64,000 nucleotides of DNA from Asticcacaulis solisilvae (GTDB lineage Bacteria > Pseudomonadota > Alphaproteobacteria > Caulobacterales > Caulobacteraceae): positions 62,001 through 126,000 of the forward strand of contig NZ_JAGGMI010000008.1 in NCBI RefSeq assembly GCF_017875235.1, read 5' to 3'. Position numbers and translations under genes: made by a program. Below the pieces are notes generated by a model. It saw nothing but the letters and a program-made list of their open reading frames with translations. It did no database searches and was not told the DNA's origin. Below, one piece after another: positions 36,582 through 44,694 of this stretch. How positions within the stretch are numbered: position 1 is the stretch's first letter; each line of letters starts with the position of its first letter.

Positions 36582-36616
36582 ATATCGTGATTAAATGATA
36601 TATTGAAGATCGTCAA
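36580..36616 (-). promoter_or_regulatory. candidate ArsR operator region
   Basis: Two inverted repeats precede the arsR start. ATATATC...GATATAT spans 36580-36603 and TTGA-xGATCx-TCAA spans 36603-36616 (only one pair off perfect symmetry). The second has the TTGA/TCAA half-site form seen in many ArsR operators. Overlap with the expected promoter would allow autoregulation. Confidence 0.5.
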
Positions 36617-36821
36617 TGCGGTGCGGGTCGATGCGCCATGCTGAAGTCATAAGACGTCTGAAGGCCTTCCGACCCAGCCGGAGCGCTTCCACATTTCCTC
36701 CGCAACCGCAATATGGAACACATATTTCAATTTTATTACAATTGGCACAAGCTTTCTATTGTGCGTGGCGAAAGTGATGCTAGGCTAATATGTAATACAT
36801 ATAAAAACGGAAGCGCCTGCC

Positions 36822-39674
36822 ATGCCCCCATCCGGCCCACGCGTCGAACGCCGCAGATTTCTCAAACTCCTGGGCGCGGGCACCGCATTGACAGCGACCG
36901 GACTGGCGCCCCAAGCCTTCAGCGCCGCCTTGTCGGGTAATGTTCCGCTGGACGGGACCTGGTCGATCCGGCTCGACCCCGGCAATATCGGCATAACCGA
37001 AGCCTGGTTTTCGGCCCGCGCCGGCCAGGGCGCGCAACTGCCCCATGCCCTGCCGGCGCTTGGGCTGGGCGCGCCGCCGTCCGTGGATACCCAATGGACC
37101 GGCACGCTGGAAAGCCGTGAATATTATACGGCGGACAGCTATGCCGCTTACCGTCAGCCCGACAATTTCAAGATCCCTTTTTTCCTTCAGCCCGAAACCT
37201 ATTATGCCGGCGCGGCCTGGTATCAGCGCGACATCACCGTCCCCAAGACCTGGGCGGGAAAGCGCGTGGAACTGTCCCTGGAGCGCTCGCACTGGGAGAC
37301 GCGTGTCTGGCTGGATGACCGTTTCATCGGCCAGTGCGAAAGCCTGTCGACCGCCCATGCCTATGACCTGGGCCTGCTGAAACCGGGCACCTATCGCCTC
37401 AGCATCCGCGTCGACAACAGCCTGATCCACAATATCGGCACCAACAGCCACGCCATAAGCGACCACACGCAGGGCAACTGGAACGGCATTGCCGGCGATA
37501 TCGTGCTCAAGGCGACCGACGCGACCTGGATCGACGACCTGCAACTGTATCCGAATGCGGAAACGCGCACCGTTCGGGTGGTGGCGCGGATCAAGACCCA
37601 TACGGCCAAGGCAGGCGCGGGCACGGTCGAACTCACCTATGGCGGCCTCAAAAAACGCGTGGCGGTAACCTGGACCGCCGAAGGCGGGCGGCTGGACGAG
37701 ACTGTCCGTTTCCCGTCGGACGCGGCGCTTTGGGACGAATTTTCGCCGAACCTGCATCACCTGTCGGCCCGGCTGGGAGCCAGCGATGCCGTTTCCGTCC
37801 GCTTCGGTTTCCGCGACCTGGGCACAACGTCATCGCATATTACGATTAATGGCCGTCAGGCCTTCATGCGCGGCACGCTGGAATGCGCCATCTTCCCTGA
37901 AACGGGCCATCCCCCGACCGATAAGGCGGCATGGACGCGCATCTTCCGCATCGCCCGGTCGTTCGGCCTGAACCTGATGCGGTTCCATTCCTATTGTCCG
38001 CCCAAGGCCGCGTTCGACGCCGCCGACGAACAGGGCTTCTACTGCCAGGTCGAAACCTGCTGGGCCAATGCTTCGACGACGCTGGGCGACGGCAAGCCGG
38101 TCGATGCCTGGGTCTTGTACGAAACGGACCGCGTGCTTAAGGCCTATGGCAATCATCCGTCGTTCGTCTTCATGCTGTATGGCAACGAGCCGAGCGGACC
38201 CAAGGACCGCAACCCCTATCTCAGCCGCTATGTCGATCATTACAAAAAGGCCGACGGGCGCATGTTGTGGAGCGGCGGCGCCGGCTGGCCCGAAATCCCG
38301 GAAAACCAGTTCCACGTCGTTCCCGAACCGCGCATCCAGGCCTGGGGCGACCAGTTGAATTCACGGGTCAACGGGAAGCCGCCGGAAACAGTGACCGACT
38401 ATTCCGAATTCATGGCGAAGCGCCAGGTACCGGTCATGAGCCATGAAATCGGCCAGTGGTGCGTCTATCCCGATCTCGATGAAGTCTCGCAATATACCGG
38501 TTATCTCAAGCCGCGTAATTTCGAGATCTTCCGCCAGCGCCTCGCGGACAATGGCCTGTCACAGCATGCCCGGGATTTCCTGATCGCCTCGGGGAAGCTC
38601 CAGACGCTGCTCTACAAGGAAGACATCGAATCCGCGCTTCGCACGCCCAACATGGCGGGTTTCCAGTTGCTGGACCTGCATGATTTTCCGGGCCAGGGCA
38701 CGGCGCTGGTCGGCGTGCTCAATCCGTTCTGGCGGGAAAAGGGGTACGTCACCGCCGCCGAATACAGCCGTTTTTGCAATGTCACCGTGCCCCTGGCGCG
38801 GCTTTCGAAGCGCGTCTTCACGACGGCCGAGCGCCTGACGGTCCAGGCGGAAATCTCCCATTTCGGCGCCACGCCGCTTGCGGCCGCCAGGCCGTACTGG
38901 CGGCTGGAAGCGGACGGCCAGGTGCTGCGCTCGGGCGAGATGGCGCCGGCGGCGATAACGATTGGCGCCGCCCAGGCCATGGGACAGATCGACATCGACC
39001 TCGGCTTCCTGGCCAAGGCGACGGCCTGCCGGCTGGTCGTCGGGGTCAGGGGCGAAGACGGGACGCAATTGTGCGAGAACGACTGGGATGTCTGGGTCTA
39101 TCCCGCAACGTCCGCCCCGGCGGCGCCATCGGTAAAGGTCGTCAATTCGGCCGACACTGCGCTGGACCTGACCGCCAAAGGCGAAACGGTCATCCTGTCC
39201 ATCCCGCGGGGGAAGGTGCGGAACTTTGACACCAAACCGGTGACCCTGGGCTTTTCCGCCATCTTCTGGAACACCAGCTGGACCAATCGGCAGGCGCCGA
39301 CGACACTGGGCATATTGTGCGACCCGGCGCACCCCGCCTTCGCGGCGTTTCCCACCGATAGCCACACCAACTGGCAATGGTGGTACATCATCCATCGTGC
39401 GGCGCCCCTGCGCGTCGATCTGATGCCCAAGGGAACGCGGCCGATTGTCCGGGTGATCGACGACTGGTTCACGGCGCGCAGCCTGGCGCTTGTCAGCGAA
39501 TTCCGCTGCGGCAAGGGCAAGCTGATCGTCTGCGGCTTCGACCTGACCGGCGCGGAGGCGCAGGACCCGGTGTCCCGACAGATGCGGGACAGCCTGGGGC
39601 GCTACGCGGCCTCCGGCGATTGCGCGCCGGAAACCACGATTGACGCCGCCACGCTCAAGGCGCTGATCGTGTAA
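36822..39674 (+). CDS. Tat-exported glycoside hydrolase family 2 enzyme
   Basis: A 950-aa protein, ATG start after GGAAG. The N-terminal ERRRFLKLLGAGTALTATG is a twin-arginine signal. The GH2 order follows: sugar-binding jelly roll (about 45-220; GAAWYQRDITVPKTWAGKRV, ETRVWLDDRFIGQ), immunoglobulin-like domain (about 225-330), and a TIM barrel (about 335-640) with the acid/base region FVFMLYGNEPSG (Glu in NEP) and a likely nucleophile in VMSHEIGQW. Further beta domains complete the C-terminus. Retaining exo-glycosidase, family-level substrates being beta-galactosides, glucuronides or mannosides; the exact sugar is not readable. Periplasmic or secreted. Upstream DNA is AT-rich and divergent from arsR. 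Confidence 0.88.
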   Translation: MPPSGPRVERRRFLKLLGAGTALTATGLAPQAFSAALSGNVPLDGTWSIRLDPGNIGITEAWFSARAGQGAQLPHALPALGLGAPPSVDTQWTGTLESREYYTADSYAAYRQPDNFKIPFFLQPETYYAGAAWYQRDITVPKTWAGKRVELSLERSHWETRVWLDDRFIGQCESLSTAHAYDLGLLKPGTYRLSIRVDNSLIHNIGTNSHAISDHTQGNWNGIAGDIVLKATDATWIDDLQLYPNAETRTVRVVARIKTHTAKAGAGTVELTYGGLKKRVAVTWTAEGGRLDETVRFPSDAALWDEFSPNLHHLSARLGASDAVSVRFGFRDLGTTSSHITINGRQAFMRGTLECAIFPETGHPPTDKAAWTRIFRIARSFGLNLMRFHSYCPPKAAFDAADEQGFYCQVETCWANASTTLGDGKPVDAWVLYETDRVLKAYGNHPSFVFMLYGNEPSGPKDRNPYLSRYVDHYKKADGRMLWSGGAGWPEIPENQFHVVPEPRIQAWGDQLNSRVNGKPPETVTDYSEFMAKRQVPVMSHEIGQWCVYPDLDEVSQYTGYLKPRNFEIFRQRLADNGLSQHARDFLIASGKLQTLLYKEDIESALRTPNMAGFQLLDLHDFPGQGTALVGVLNPFWREKGYVTAAEYSRFCNVTVPLARLSKRVFTTAERLTVQAEISHFGATPLAAARPYWRLEADGQVLRSGEMAPAAITIGAAQAMGQIDIDLGFLAKATACRLVVGVRGEDGTQLCENDWDVWVYPATSAPAAPSVKVVNSADTALDLTAKGETVILSIPRGKVRNFDTKPVTLGFSAIFWNTSWTNRQAPTTLGILCDPAHPAFAAFPTDSHTNWQWWYIIHRAAPLRVDLMPKGTRPIVRVIDDWFTARSLALVSEFRCGKGKLIVCGFDLTGAEAQDPVSRQMRDSLGRYAASGDCAPETTIDAATLKALIV

Positions 39675-39678
39675 CCAC

Positions 39679-39714
39679 GAGCATGACGGCGGTTCGACGT
39701 AAACGCCTCATGCG
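39679..39714. repeat. dispersed hairpin repeat (element E)
   Basis: GAGCATGACGG...CGGTTCGACGT...AAACGCCTCATGC is a divergent copy of the hairpin at 62006-62048. It lies between two convergent genes, and its right end supplies the TGA stop of the SRPBCC gene. It may serve as a bidirectional 3' hairpin. Confidence 0.6.
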
Positions 39715-40202
39715 TCGGCGCCCAGAGTGCCAAGCAGCTCTTCCAGCTGGGCGAACTGCTCGTCGAACCCGCCTGTGGCGCCGGACACCATGGCCTCGTC
39801 GAGCGCTTCCTTCGAAGGGTAGAGGTCGCGCCAGACGACCAGGGTCTGATCGCCCCTGGCCTCAAACGTCACGGTGGTAACGGCGCCCTCTCCTTCGCCT
39901 TCCTCGTTCGTCCAGACGATGCGTTCATTCGGCACGACATCGAGATACTTGCCGAAGAAGGCCATCGGCTGGTCCATCGACGGGTGGCTGATGACCAGAC
40001 GATAACCGCCGCCAGTGCGCACATCCATTTCGCAGGACACTATGGTCATGCCGAACGACTTGGGCGTCCACCAGCGCCTGAACAGCTCGGGATCGCTCCA
40101 TGCCTTGAATACGATATGCGCCGGGCCGTTGATGGTCCGCGTTATGACGAACTCACGATCGGAGGTCCTTTCGGCGGTGGTTCGGCTATCCTTGTCGATC
40201 AT
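39708..40202 (-). CDS. SRPBCC/AHSA1-domain protein
   Basis: A 164-aa START-like (AHSA1, activator of Hsp90 ATPase homologue 1-like) protein: FVITRTINGPAHIVFKAWSDPELFRRWW at the N-terminus and a C-terminal helix FDEQFAQLEELLG. This hydrophobic-cavity fold binds small lipophilic ligands. It overlaps the ArsR-family gene by four bases (ATGA), and the ArsR-SRPBCC pair is widespread. By analogy the SRPBCC protein is the regulated output. Ligand unknown. Confidence 0.88.
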   Translation of the reverse strand: MIDKDSRTTAERTSDREFVITRTINGPAHIVFKAWSDPELFRRWWTPKSFGMTIVSCEMDVRTGGGYRLVISHPSMDQPMAFFGKYLDVVPNERIVWTNEEGEGEGAVTTVTFEARGDQTLVVWRDLYPSKEALDEAMVSGATGGFDEQFAQLEELLGTLGADA

Positions 40203-40543
40203 TTCGTCTTCTCCTTCTGCTTCAGTTCTTCGACAATATCTTCCAATGCATCAAATCGTTCCGCCCACATGTGGCGGTACTGCGCGATCCATGCCGCCTC
40301 TTCCGCCATGGCGCGCCGCCCCAACCGGCAGGTCCGCACGCGCCCGACCTTTTCCGTCGTGACGAGACCGGCCTTTTCCAGGACGCTGACGTGCTTCTTC
40401 ATGCCCGTCAGGGTCATGTGAAAGCGGTCAGCCAGGTCGGTGATCGAGGCGTCCGAACGGCCGAGTTGCTCCAGCACCGCGCGGCGCGTGGCGTCCGACA
40501 GCGCGGCGAAAGAGGTATCGAGCAAGGATGAATACTGAACCAT
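40199..40543 (-). CDS. ArsR-family regulator of the SRPBCC gene
   Basis: About 114 aa from ATG 40543 (MVQYSSLLDTSFAALSDATRRAVLEQL). The winged helix is clear: ASITDLADRFHMTLTGMKKHVSVLEKAGLV. There are no thiol metal sites, as is usual for the subfamily paired with SRPBCC proteins. I choose 40543 because an ATG at 40564 would lie inside the promoter spacer (TTGCAC-17-TATAAA). The -10 box ends nine bases before the ATG, so the transcript would be leaderless or nearly so, in line with the absence of a ribosome site. Confidence 0.9.
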   Translation of the reverse strand: MVQYSSLLDTSFAALSDATRRAVLEQLGRSDASITDLADRFHMTLTGMKKHVSVLEKAGLVTTEKVGRVRTCRLGRRAMAEEAAWIAQYRHMWAERFDALEDIVEELKQKEKTK

Positions 40544-40553
40544 TTGGTTCAGT
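40534..40553. promoter_or_regulatory. perfect palindromic operator over the ArsR start
   Basis: Arms ACTGAACC and GGTTCAGT (8 of 8) flank ATTT. The palindrome covers the start codon and the expected transcription start, ideal for autorepression by the dimeric ArsR protein encoded here. Confidence 0.7.
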
Positions 40554-40581
40554 TTATAGCGCATGAATGGACGCCGTGCAA
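40553..40581 (-). promoter_or_regulatory. sigma-70-type promoter of the ArsR-SRPBCC operon
   Basis: On the minus strand TTGCAC (40581-40576) and TATAAA (40558-40553) are separated by exactly 17 bases. The -10 box abuts the perfect palindrome at 40534-40553. Confidence 0.65.
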
Positions 40582-40654
40582 GACGGGATCTGATGTGCGT
40601 GGAAACGCAGCGCTAAACCCGGCGATTGCCCATGTCGCGGCGGGTCAGGCGGCC

Positions 40655-41149
40655 CTATTGGAAAAGGACATAGTTGAGGTAGAACGGCGCCATCGCCTCT
40701 CCTGATTTATTCTGCAGAACCAGACTGTCGAACGGCGCCTTGATCTTCATCCGGTTCAGCGGGATATCCGTCCGCCCCCACTGGCCCTTTTGGCACTTCA
40801 GGATCATCTCCTGCGAGACGGCCTTCTCGCCATGCCTGGCCACAAGCGCGAACTCCTGCTTGCCCGCATCGCCGCCATGAAGGATGAGGGTCAGGGTCTT
40901 GTACGGAGATGCGTCGACCGGCGTGGCGGTCTGAAGCGTGAAGACACTCCAGCCCGGCATCGTAATCTCGACCGGCTTCTGGTCCTCCATCGGAACCTGC
41001 GGCGTGTTCTTGGCCCAGCCACCGATCCACCAGCCTGGCAAGATTCCATCGGCATAGATAAGCAAGGGATCCGCCGCACGGGCCATGCCCGCCATGAGGC
41101 TCAGCGACGCTCCCGTGATCCCAGCCAGACACAGCCTGCGGTTCAGCAT
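40655..41149 (-). CDS. exported protein of unknown function
   Basis: A 164-aa protein from ATG 41149 (MLNRRLCLAGITGASLSLMAGMARA, signal peptide with a basic head; ribosome site GGGAG). The mature ~140 residues are beta-strand-rich with several Trp residues (GILPGWWIGGWAKN, KGQWGRTDIPLNRMKIK, DSLVLQNKSGEAMAPFYLNYVLF). This resembles carbohydrate-binding-module-like jelly rolls of sugar-enzyme accessory proteins. No family is recognised with certainty. It stands alone, with an AT-rich upstream region. Confidence 0.7.
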   Translation of the reverse strand: MLNRRLCLAGITGASLSLMAGMARAADPLLIYADGILPGWWIGGWAKNTPQVPMEDQKPVEITMPGWSVFTLQTATPVDASPYKTLTLILHGGDAGKQEFALVARHGEKAVSQEMILKCQKGQWGRTDIPLNRMKIKAPFDSLVLQNKSGEAMAPFYLNYVLFQ

Positions 41150-41560
41150 GTTTTTCACTCCCTGTTCACCTCGCTCCATTTGGGCGAAGCCTTGTCGTTA
41201 TTAAGGACAAAAAGAATAGTACAAATCCGCCCAAACGAAAGGGATATTTCATATGCAAATATTATATTCATAAACGAATTTCCGTTACCCATGGAAACTG
41301 AGAAGACCTTAAAATACAATACGGTAATATTTTAGTTTTGAAATATACATTTATATCTGAATCATTGCATCCGTGATTACCTATGGCAGGTAGCCGAACG
41401 CGCCGCCCGCGATTGAGTGACACTTAAGTAAGGCACCGGCCGGCTCTCCCCTTCCCCCCCCGCCTCCGCCAGCCCCCGACCGCAAACTCTGCGTATTTTT
41501 ACAATCATCCCGAGGTCGCCAGCGCTAGATTGTGTTCATTGAAAAAGAGGTCACAGTCCG
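41150..41560. other. AT-rich divergent intergenic region
   Basis: This 411-base gap separates two divergent exported-protein genes. About 41200-41370 is AT-rich with stretches such as ATTATATTCAT and AATATTTTAG, fitting promoters in both directions. I see no hairpin, repeat pair or small gene. Confidence 0.45.
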
Positions 41561-42814
41561 ATGAACCGCCGCCAATTCACCCAATTCGCAGCCGTAACCG
41601 CTTTTCTGGGCGGCATCAGCGCCTCATCCGCACAATCCAAGGAGACCACGGCCATGGCGAAGCCCGCACCGTTCCGCATTTCCATCCCGCAGGACCAGGT
41701 TGCCGACCTTAAGGCCCGCCTCCAGCGGGCACGGTGGCCTGTTGAGCCCGATGGCGACAACTGGGAGCGCGGCATACCCGGCAGCTATCTCCGTCAGCTT
41801 TCCGACCGCTGGAGCGCGTTCGATTGGGCCAGGCATGAGGCGGCCATCAACCGCTTCGACCAGGTGCTCTTCTCTTACGAACAACAGGATATTCACGCCT
41901 TCCACGTCCGCTCGCCCGAACCCGGTGCGGTGCCGCTGGTCCTGCTGCACGGCTGGCCGAGTTCCGGACTGGAGTACCTCAAGATTTTCGACGCGCTCGC
42001 CAACCCCGTCGCCCATGGCGGCAAGGCGTCCGACGCGTTTCATGTCATCGCGCCGACCATGCCGGGTTTCGGGCTGTCCCCCGCGGCGACAACCCCGGGC
42101 TGGAGCATGGGCAAGGTCGCCGACGCGACCCTGGCCCTGGTCTCGGCCCTGGGCTACGAGCGTTTCGCCGTTCACGGCACCGATATGGGCGCGGGCGTAG
42201 CGGGCGAGCTCGATGCTCGGGCGGCCGGCCGTGTCATCGGCCTTCACACTGGTACCGACAGCGACACCGCCGTCGCGGTCGCCTCCTTCATGAAGGACGC
42301 CGCACTGGCGCGCACCGATCTCAGTGAGGCGCAGAAGGCCGATCTCGCCAAGCGATTTGCCGGAATGGACAACCGCAACGGATACCTCGCCATCAAATCG
42401 TCGCGGCCAAAGACGCTCGGCTTCGCACTCAACGATTCCCCAATCGGCCAGCTGGCCTGGATCGCGGAAAAGTTCGCGGCGTGGACGGATCCGGACAAGG
42501 CCCTCATCGAAGACGCGGTCGACCTCGACCAGTTCCTGGCCATCGCGTCGACCTACTGGTTCGGCGGCGGCGGCGCGGGCTCCGCCCACGCCGTCTGGGA
42601 GAGCTTCAGGGCGATGGGCTGGGCCGCGCGGACCAACACGCCGAAGGGCGTGATCGCCTTCAACGCCGATGACCTGACGCGCCCGCTGCTTGATCCGCAA
42701 AAGGCCTTAAGTCACTGGACCTCCCGTTCCGACGGCGGTCACTTCCCCGCGATGGAACTGCCCGATGTGCTCGTCGCCGATCTGCGCACCTTCTTTTCGA
42801 ATCTCAGGGCATAG
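41561..42814 (+). CDS. exported epoxide hydrolase (alpha/beta hydrolase)
   Basis: A 417-aa protein, ATG preceded by AAAGAGG. An N-terminal signal (MNRRQFTQFAAVTAFLGGISASSA) precedes the epoxide hydrolase N-terminal domain (FRISIPQDQVADLKARLQ, about 38-140), then an alpha/beta hydrolase core. LLHGWPSSG is the oxyanion-hole HGWP; the nucleophile elbow reads HGTDMGAG with Asp as the attacking residue; a C-terminal GGHFPAMELPD supplies the His. The enzyme opens an epoxide to a diol or a related ether. Class is clear, substrate unknown. Export of such an enzyme is somewhat unusual; the signal has an RR pair and could use Tat or Sec. Confidence 0.9.
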   Translation: MNRRQFTQFAAVTAFLGGISASSAQSKETTAMAKPAPFRISIPQDQVADLKARLQRARWPVEPDGDNWERGIPGSYLRQLSDRWSAFDWARHEAAINRFDQVLFSYEQQDIHAFHVRSPEPGAVPLVLLHGWPSSGLEYLKIFDALANPVAHGGKASDAFHVIAPTMPGFGLSPAATTPGWSMGKVADATLALVSALGYERFAVHGTDMGAGVAGELDARAAGRVIGLHTGTDSDTAVAVASFMKDAALARTDLSEAQKADLAKRFAGMDNRNGYLAIKSSRPKTLGFALNDSPIGQLAWIAEKFAAWTDPDKALIEDAVDLDQFLAIASTYWFGGGGAGSAHAVWESFRAMGWAARTNTPKGVIAFNADDLTRPLLDPQKALSHWTSRSDGGHFPAMELPDVLVADLRTFFSNLRA

Positions 42815-42853
42815 ATCATCTTCCTGGACCACCGGCGAAAAGGCACCATCAGA

Positions 42854-43924
42854 ATGTCATTGGATACCGCGCAGCTACGTTGCCAAAACCAGCGCCTCAC
42901 CGGCGCGCGTGCGGCCTCCGCATCGGAGGTCGTCGAGTGGTTCGGGGCGATCCAGGCCCAGGATTTCGGCGCCGCCTTGTGGGCCGTCGGACAGCGATCC
43001 ACCGGATTGACCGCCGAAGACGTGACCCGCGCGATCGCGGACAAGCAGATCGTCCGCGCCTGGCCCATGCGCGGCACGATCCACTTCGTGCCGTCCGCCG
43101 ACCTGCGCTGGATGCTTTCGCTGACCGGCGAACGCGAAAATGACCGCGTCCGCTCTCTCCTTCGCGGCCTTGGGCATGGACAGGAGACGCTCGACCGTGC
43201 CCGCCAGATACTCGAAGCCGCTTTGAGCAACGGGCCACTGACCCGGCCCGAAATCTATGCGAAACTCGAGCAGGACGGCATTCCGACGGCAAAAACCGTA
43301 GGGATTCAAATCCTCACCTTCTGGGCGCAGTCGGGCTTGATCTGCTTCGCCGGGCATCGCGGCAAACAACCTACCTTCGTCCTTCTCGATGACTGGCTGG
43401 CGCCTGGAAAAGCCAACCGGCCTGATCGCGGCACTGCGCTAAAAACCCTGGCTGTGCGCTATTTCCAGAGCCACGGCCCGGCCACGGAACGGGATTTCGC
43501 CTGGTGGTCGGGCCTTACCCTGACCGTGGCGCGTGAAGCCATCCGTTTGGCCGGCGGCTTGCTGCATGAGCGCGTCTTGAACGGCGTGCCGTTCCTGTCG
43601 CACGCCGACAGCCAGCCCGGCACGGATACCGGCGGCGACGTGCTGCGTCTTTTGCCGCCCTTCGACGAAGTCCTGGTCGGCTACAAGGACCGTTCCGCCT
43701 ACGACCTGCAAAGTGGCGCACCGAACGGCAAGCTGACGCTTTTCGGTCCGACAATCCTTCTGAACGGCCGTCTCGCCGGCGCCTGGCAAAAGACGCTCGG
43801 AACAAAATCCGGCCGCGTCACCCTTGAATTCCTGCCCGAAGTCGACGCGCGCCACCGAACCCTGGCGGATGCCGAGATCAAACGGCTCAGTCACTTCTGG
43901 GGACTGCCTCTTGCCGCGTCCTGA
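42854..43924 (+). CDS. winged-helix AlkZ-like protein (HTH_42 family)
   Basis: A 356-aa cytoplasmic protein of the PF06224 family. The hallmark Q-x-Q motif of AlkZ/YcaQ DNA glycosylases is present in WFGAIQAQDFGAALW (about 28-42), followed by IVRAWPMRGTIHFVPSADLRW. Several winged-helix units follow (GPLTRPEIYAKL, GPATERDFAWWSGL). Family members unhook interstrand crosslinks or bulky alkyl adducts and are often linked to protection from genotoxic compounds. It follows the epoxide hydrolase by 39 bases on the same strand, so cotranscription of an epoxide-detoxifying enzyme and an adduct-repair enzyme is plausible. The link is inference. Confidence 0.82.
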   Translation: MSLDTAQLRCQNQRLTGARAASASEVVEWFGAIQAQDFGAALWAVGQRSTGLTAEDVTRAIADKQIVRAWPMRGTIHFVPSADLRWMLSLTGERENDRVRSLLRGLGHGQETLDRARQILEAALSNGPLTRPEIYAKLEQDGIPTAKTVGIQILTFWAQSGLICFAGHRGKQPTFVLLDDWLAPGKANRPDRGTALKTLAVRYFQSHGPATERDFAWWSGLTLTVAREAIRLAGGLLHERVLNGVPFLSHADSQPGTDTGGDVLRLLPPFDEVLVGYKDRSAYDLQSGAPNGKLTLFGPTILLNGRLAGAWQKTLGTKSGRVTLEFLPEVDARHRTLADAEIKRLSHFWGLPLAAS

Positions 43925-43926
43925 CG

Positions 43927-44601
43927 TCAGATCTTGTGAACCGCGTCGAGGTTCGAAGGCAGGTGGCCCATTATCTTCTTGATGGACTTGGTCATGTGGG
44001 GCTGGTCCGTATAACCGAGGTCGGCCGCAACCGCCGCCGGCTTTTCGCCAGCCTTCAGGCGTCGCACGGCCTCCTGCGCCCGGCGGATCAGCTGAAAGTC
44101 CTGCTGGGTGAGGCCTGTGACCTTCTTGAAGTGCTCCTGGACGGATCGCTTCGACGCGGCCTTTGGATTGGCGGTGAAGGCCTTGGCGACAACGTCGTCG
44201 GATTGCAGCAGACCGGCTTCAACCATCCTGTCCGTGAGGAATTCGGCATTCTCAAAGGTCGGTAACGGCAGCTCCACGCCATCAAGAACAAAGCCATCCG
44301 CGCTCAGGGGCAGGTATCGCAACGGGACATTCGCGGCCTTTTGCCGATCCTGCGTGACGTAGACATGCGCGGCAAACGAGATGACGACGCCGTGCTCGCC
44401 CGCCGCATAAGGCACGTCGACCGGCTCCTTTCCTTGGCCGGCCAGGAAGACAACGGACGGCTCACCGGGCGCCGCCCTGAAGATGAGGTCCCACGACCCG
44501 TCGGGAGTTGCCTTGTAAACACCGTTGGTCAGGCAAACCGTCCGCCAAATCGTGTCGATCCAGGGATGCGAAGAACCGCGTCGCGAGTGTTTTTGGGTCA
44601 T
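43927..44601 (-). CDS. AraC-family transcriptional regulator
   Basis: A 224-aa protein. The N-terminal ~110 residues are a beta-rich sensing domain (SWDLIFRAAPGEPSVVFLAG). The C-terminal ~90 residues are the AraC DNA-binding pair of helix-turn-helices (SVQEHFKKVTGLTQQDFQLI, RLKAGEKPAAVAADLGYTDQPHMTKSIKKIMG). It ends two bases from the stop of the AlkZ-like gene (convergent). The target is unknown; the inverted repeat at 44638 immediately upstream may be a binding site. Confidence 0.88.
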   Translation of the reverse strand: MTQKHSRRGSSHPWIDTIWRTVCLTNGVYKATPDGSWDLIFRAAPGEPSVVFLAGQGKEPVDVPYAAGEHGVVISFAAHVYVTQDRQKAANVPLRYLPLSADGFVLDGVELPLPTFENAEFLTDRMVEAGLLQSDDVVAKAFTANPKAASKRSVQEHFKKVTGLTQQDFQLIRRAQEAVRRLKAGEKPAAVAADLGYTDQPHMTKSIKKIMGHLPSNLDAVHKI

Positions 44602-44637
44602 GATCCAGGGGGTGTCAGAAACGACGTCTCAGTTGCT

Positions 44638-44671
44638 TATTCGCGCCAAGTTTCTTTCATCGGCGCGAATA
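44638..44671. promoter_or_regulatory. inverted repeat upstream of the AraC-type gene
   Basis: Perfect 10-base arms TATTCGCGCC and GGCGCGAATA enclose 14 bases. It lies between the stop of the oxidoreductase gene (44695) and the AraC-type start (44601). It could be an operator or a 3' hairpin of the upstream operon; there is no T-run, which favours the former. Confidence 0.45.
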
Positions 44672-44694
44672 GCGGAAGCAAAGCAGGCTTGCGG

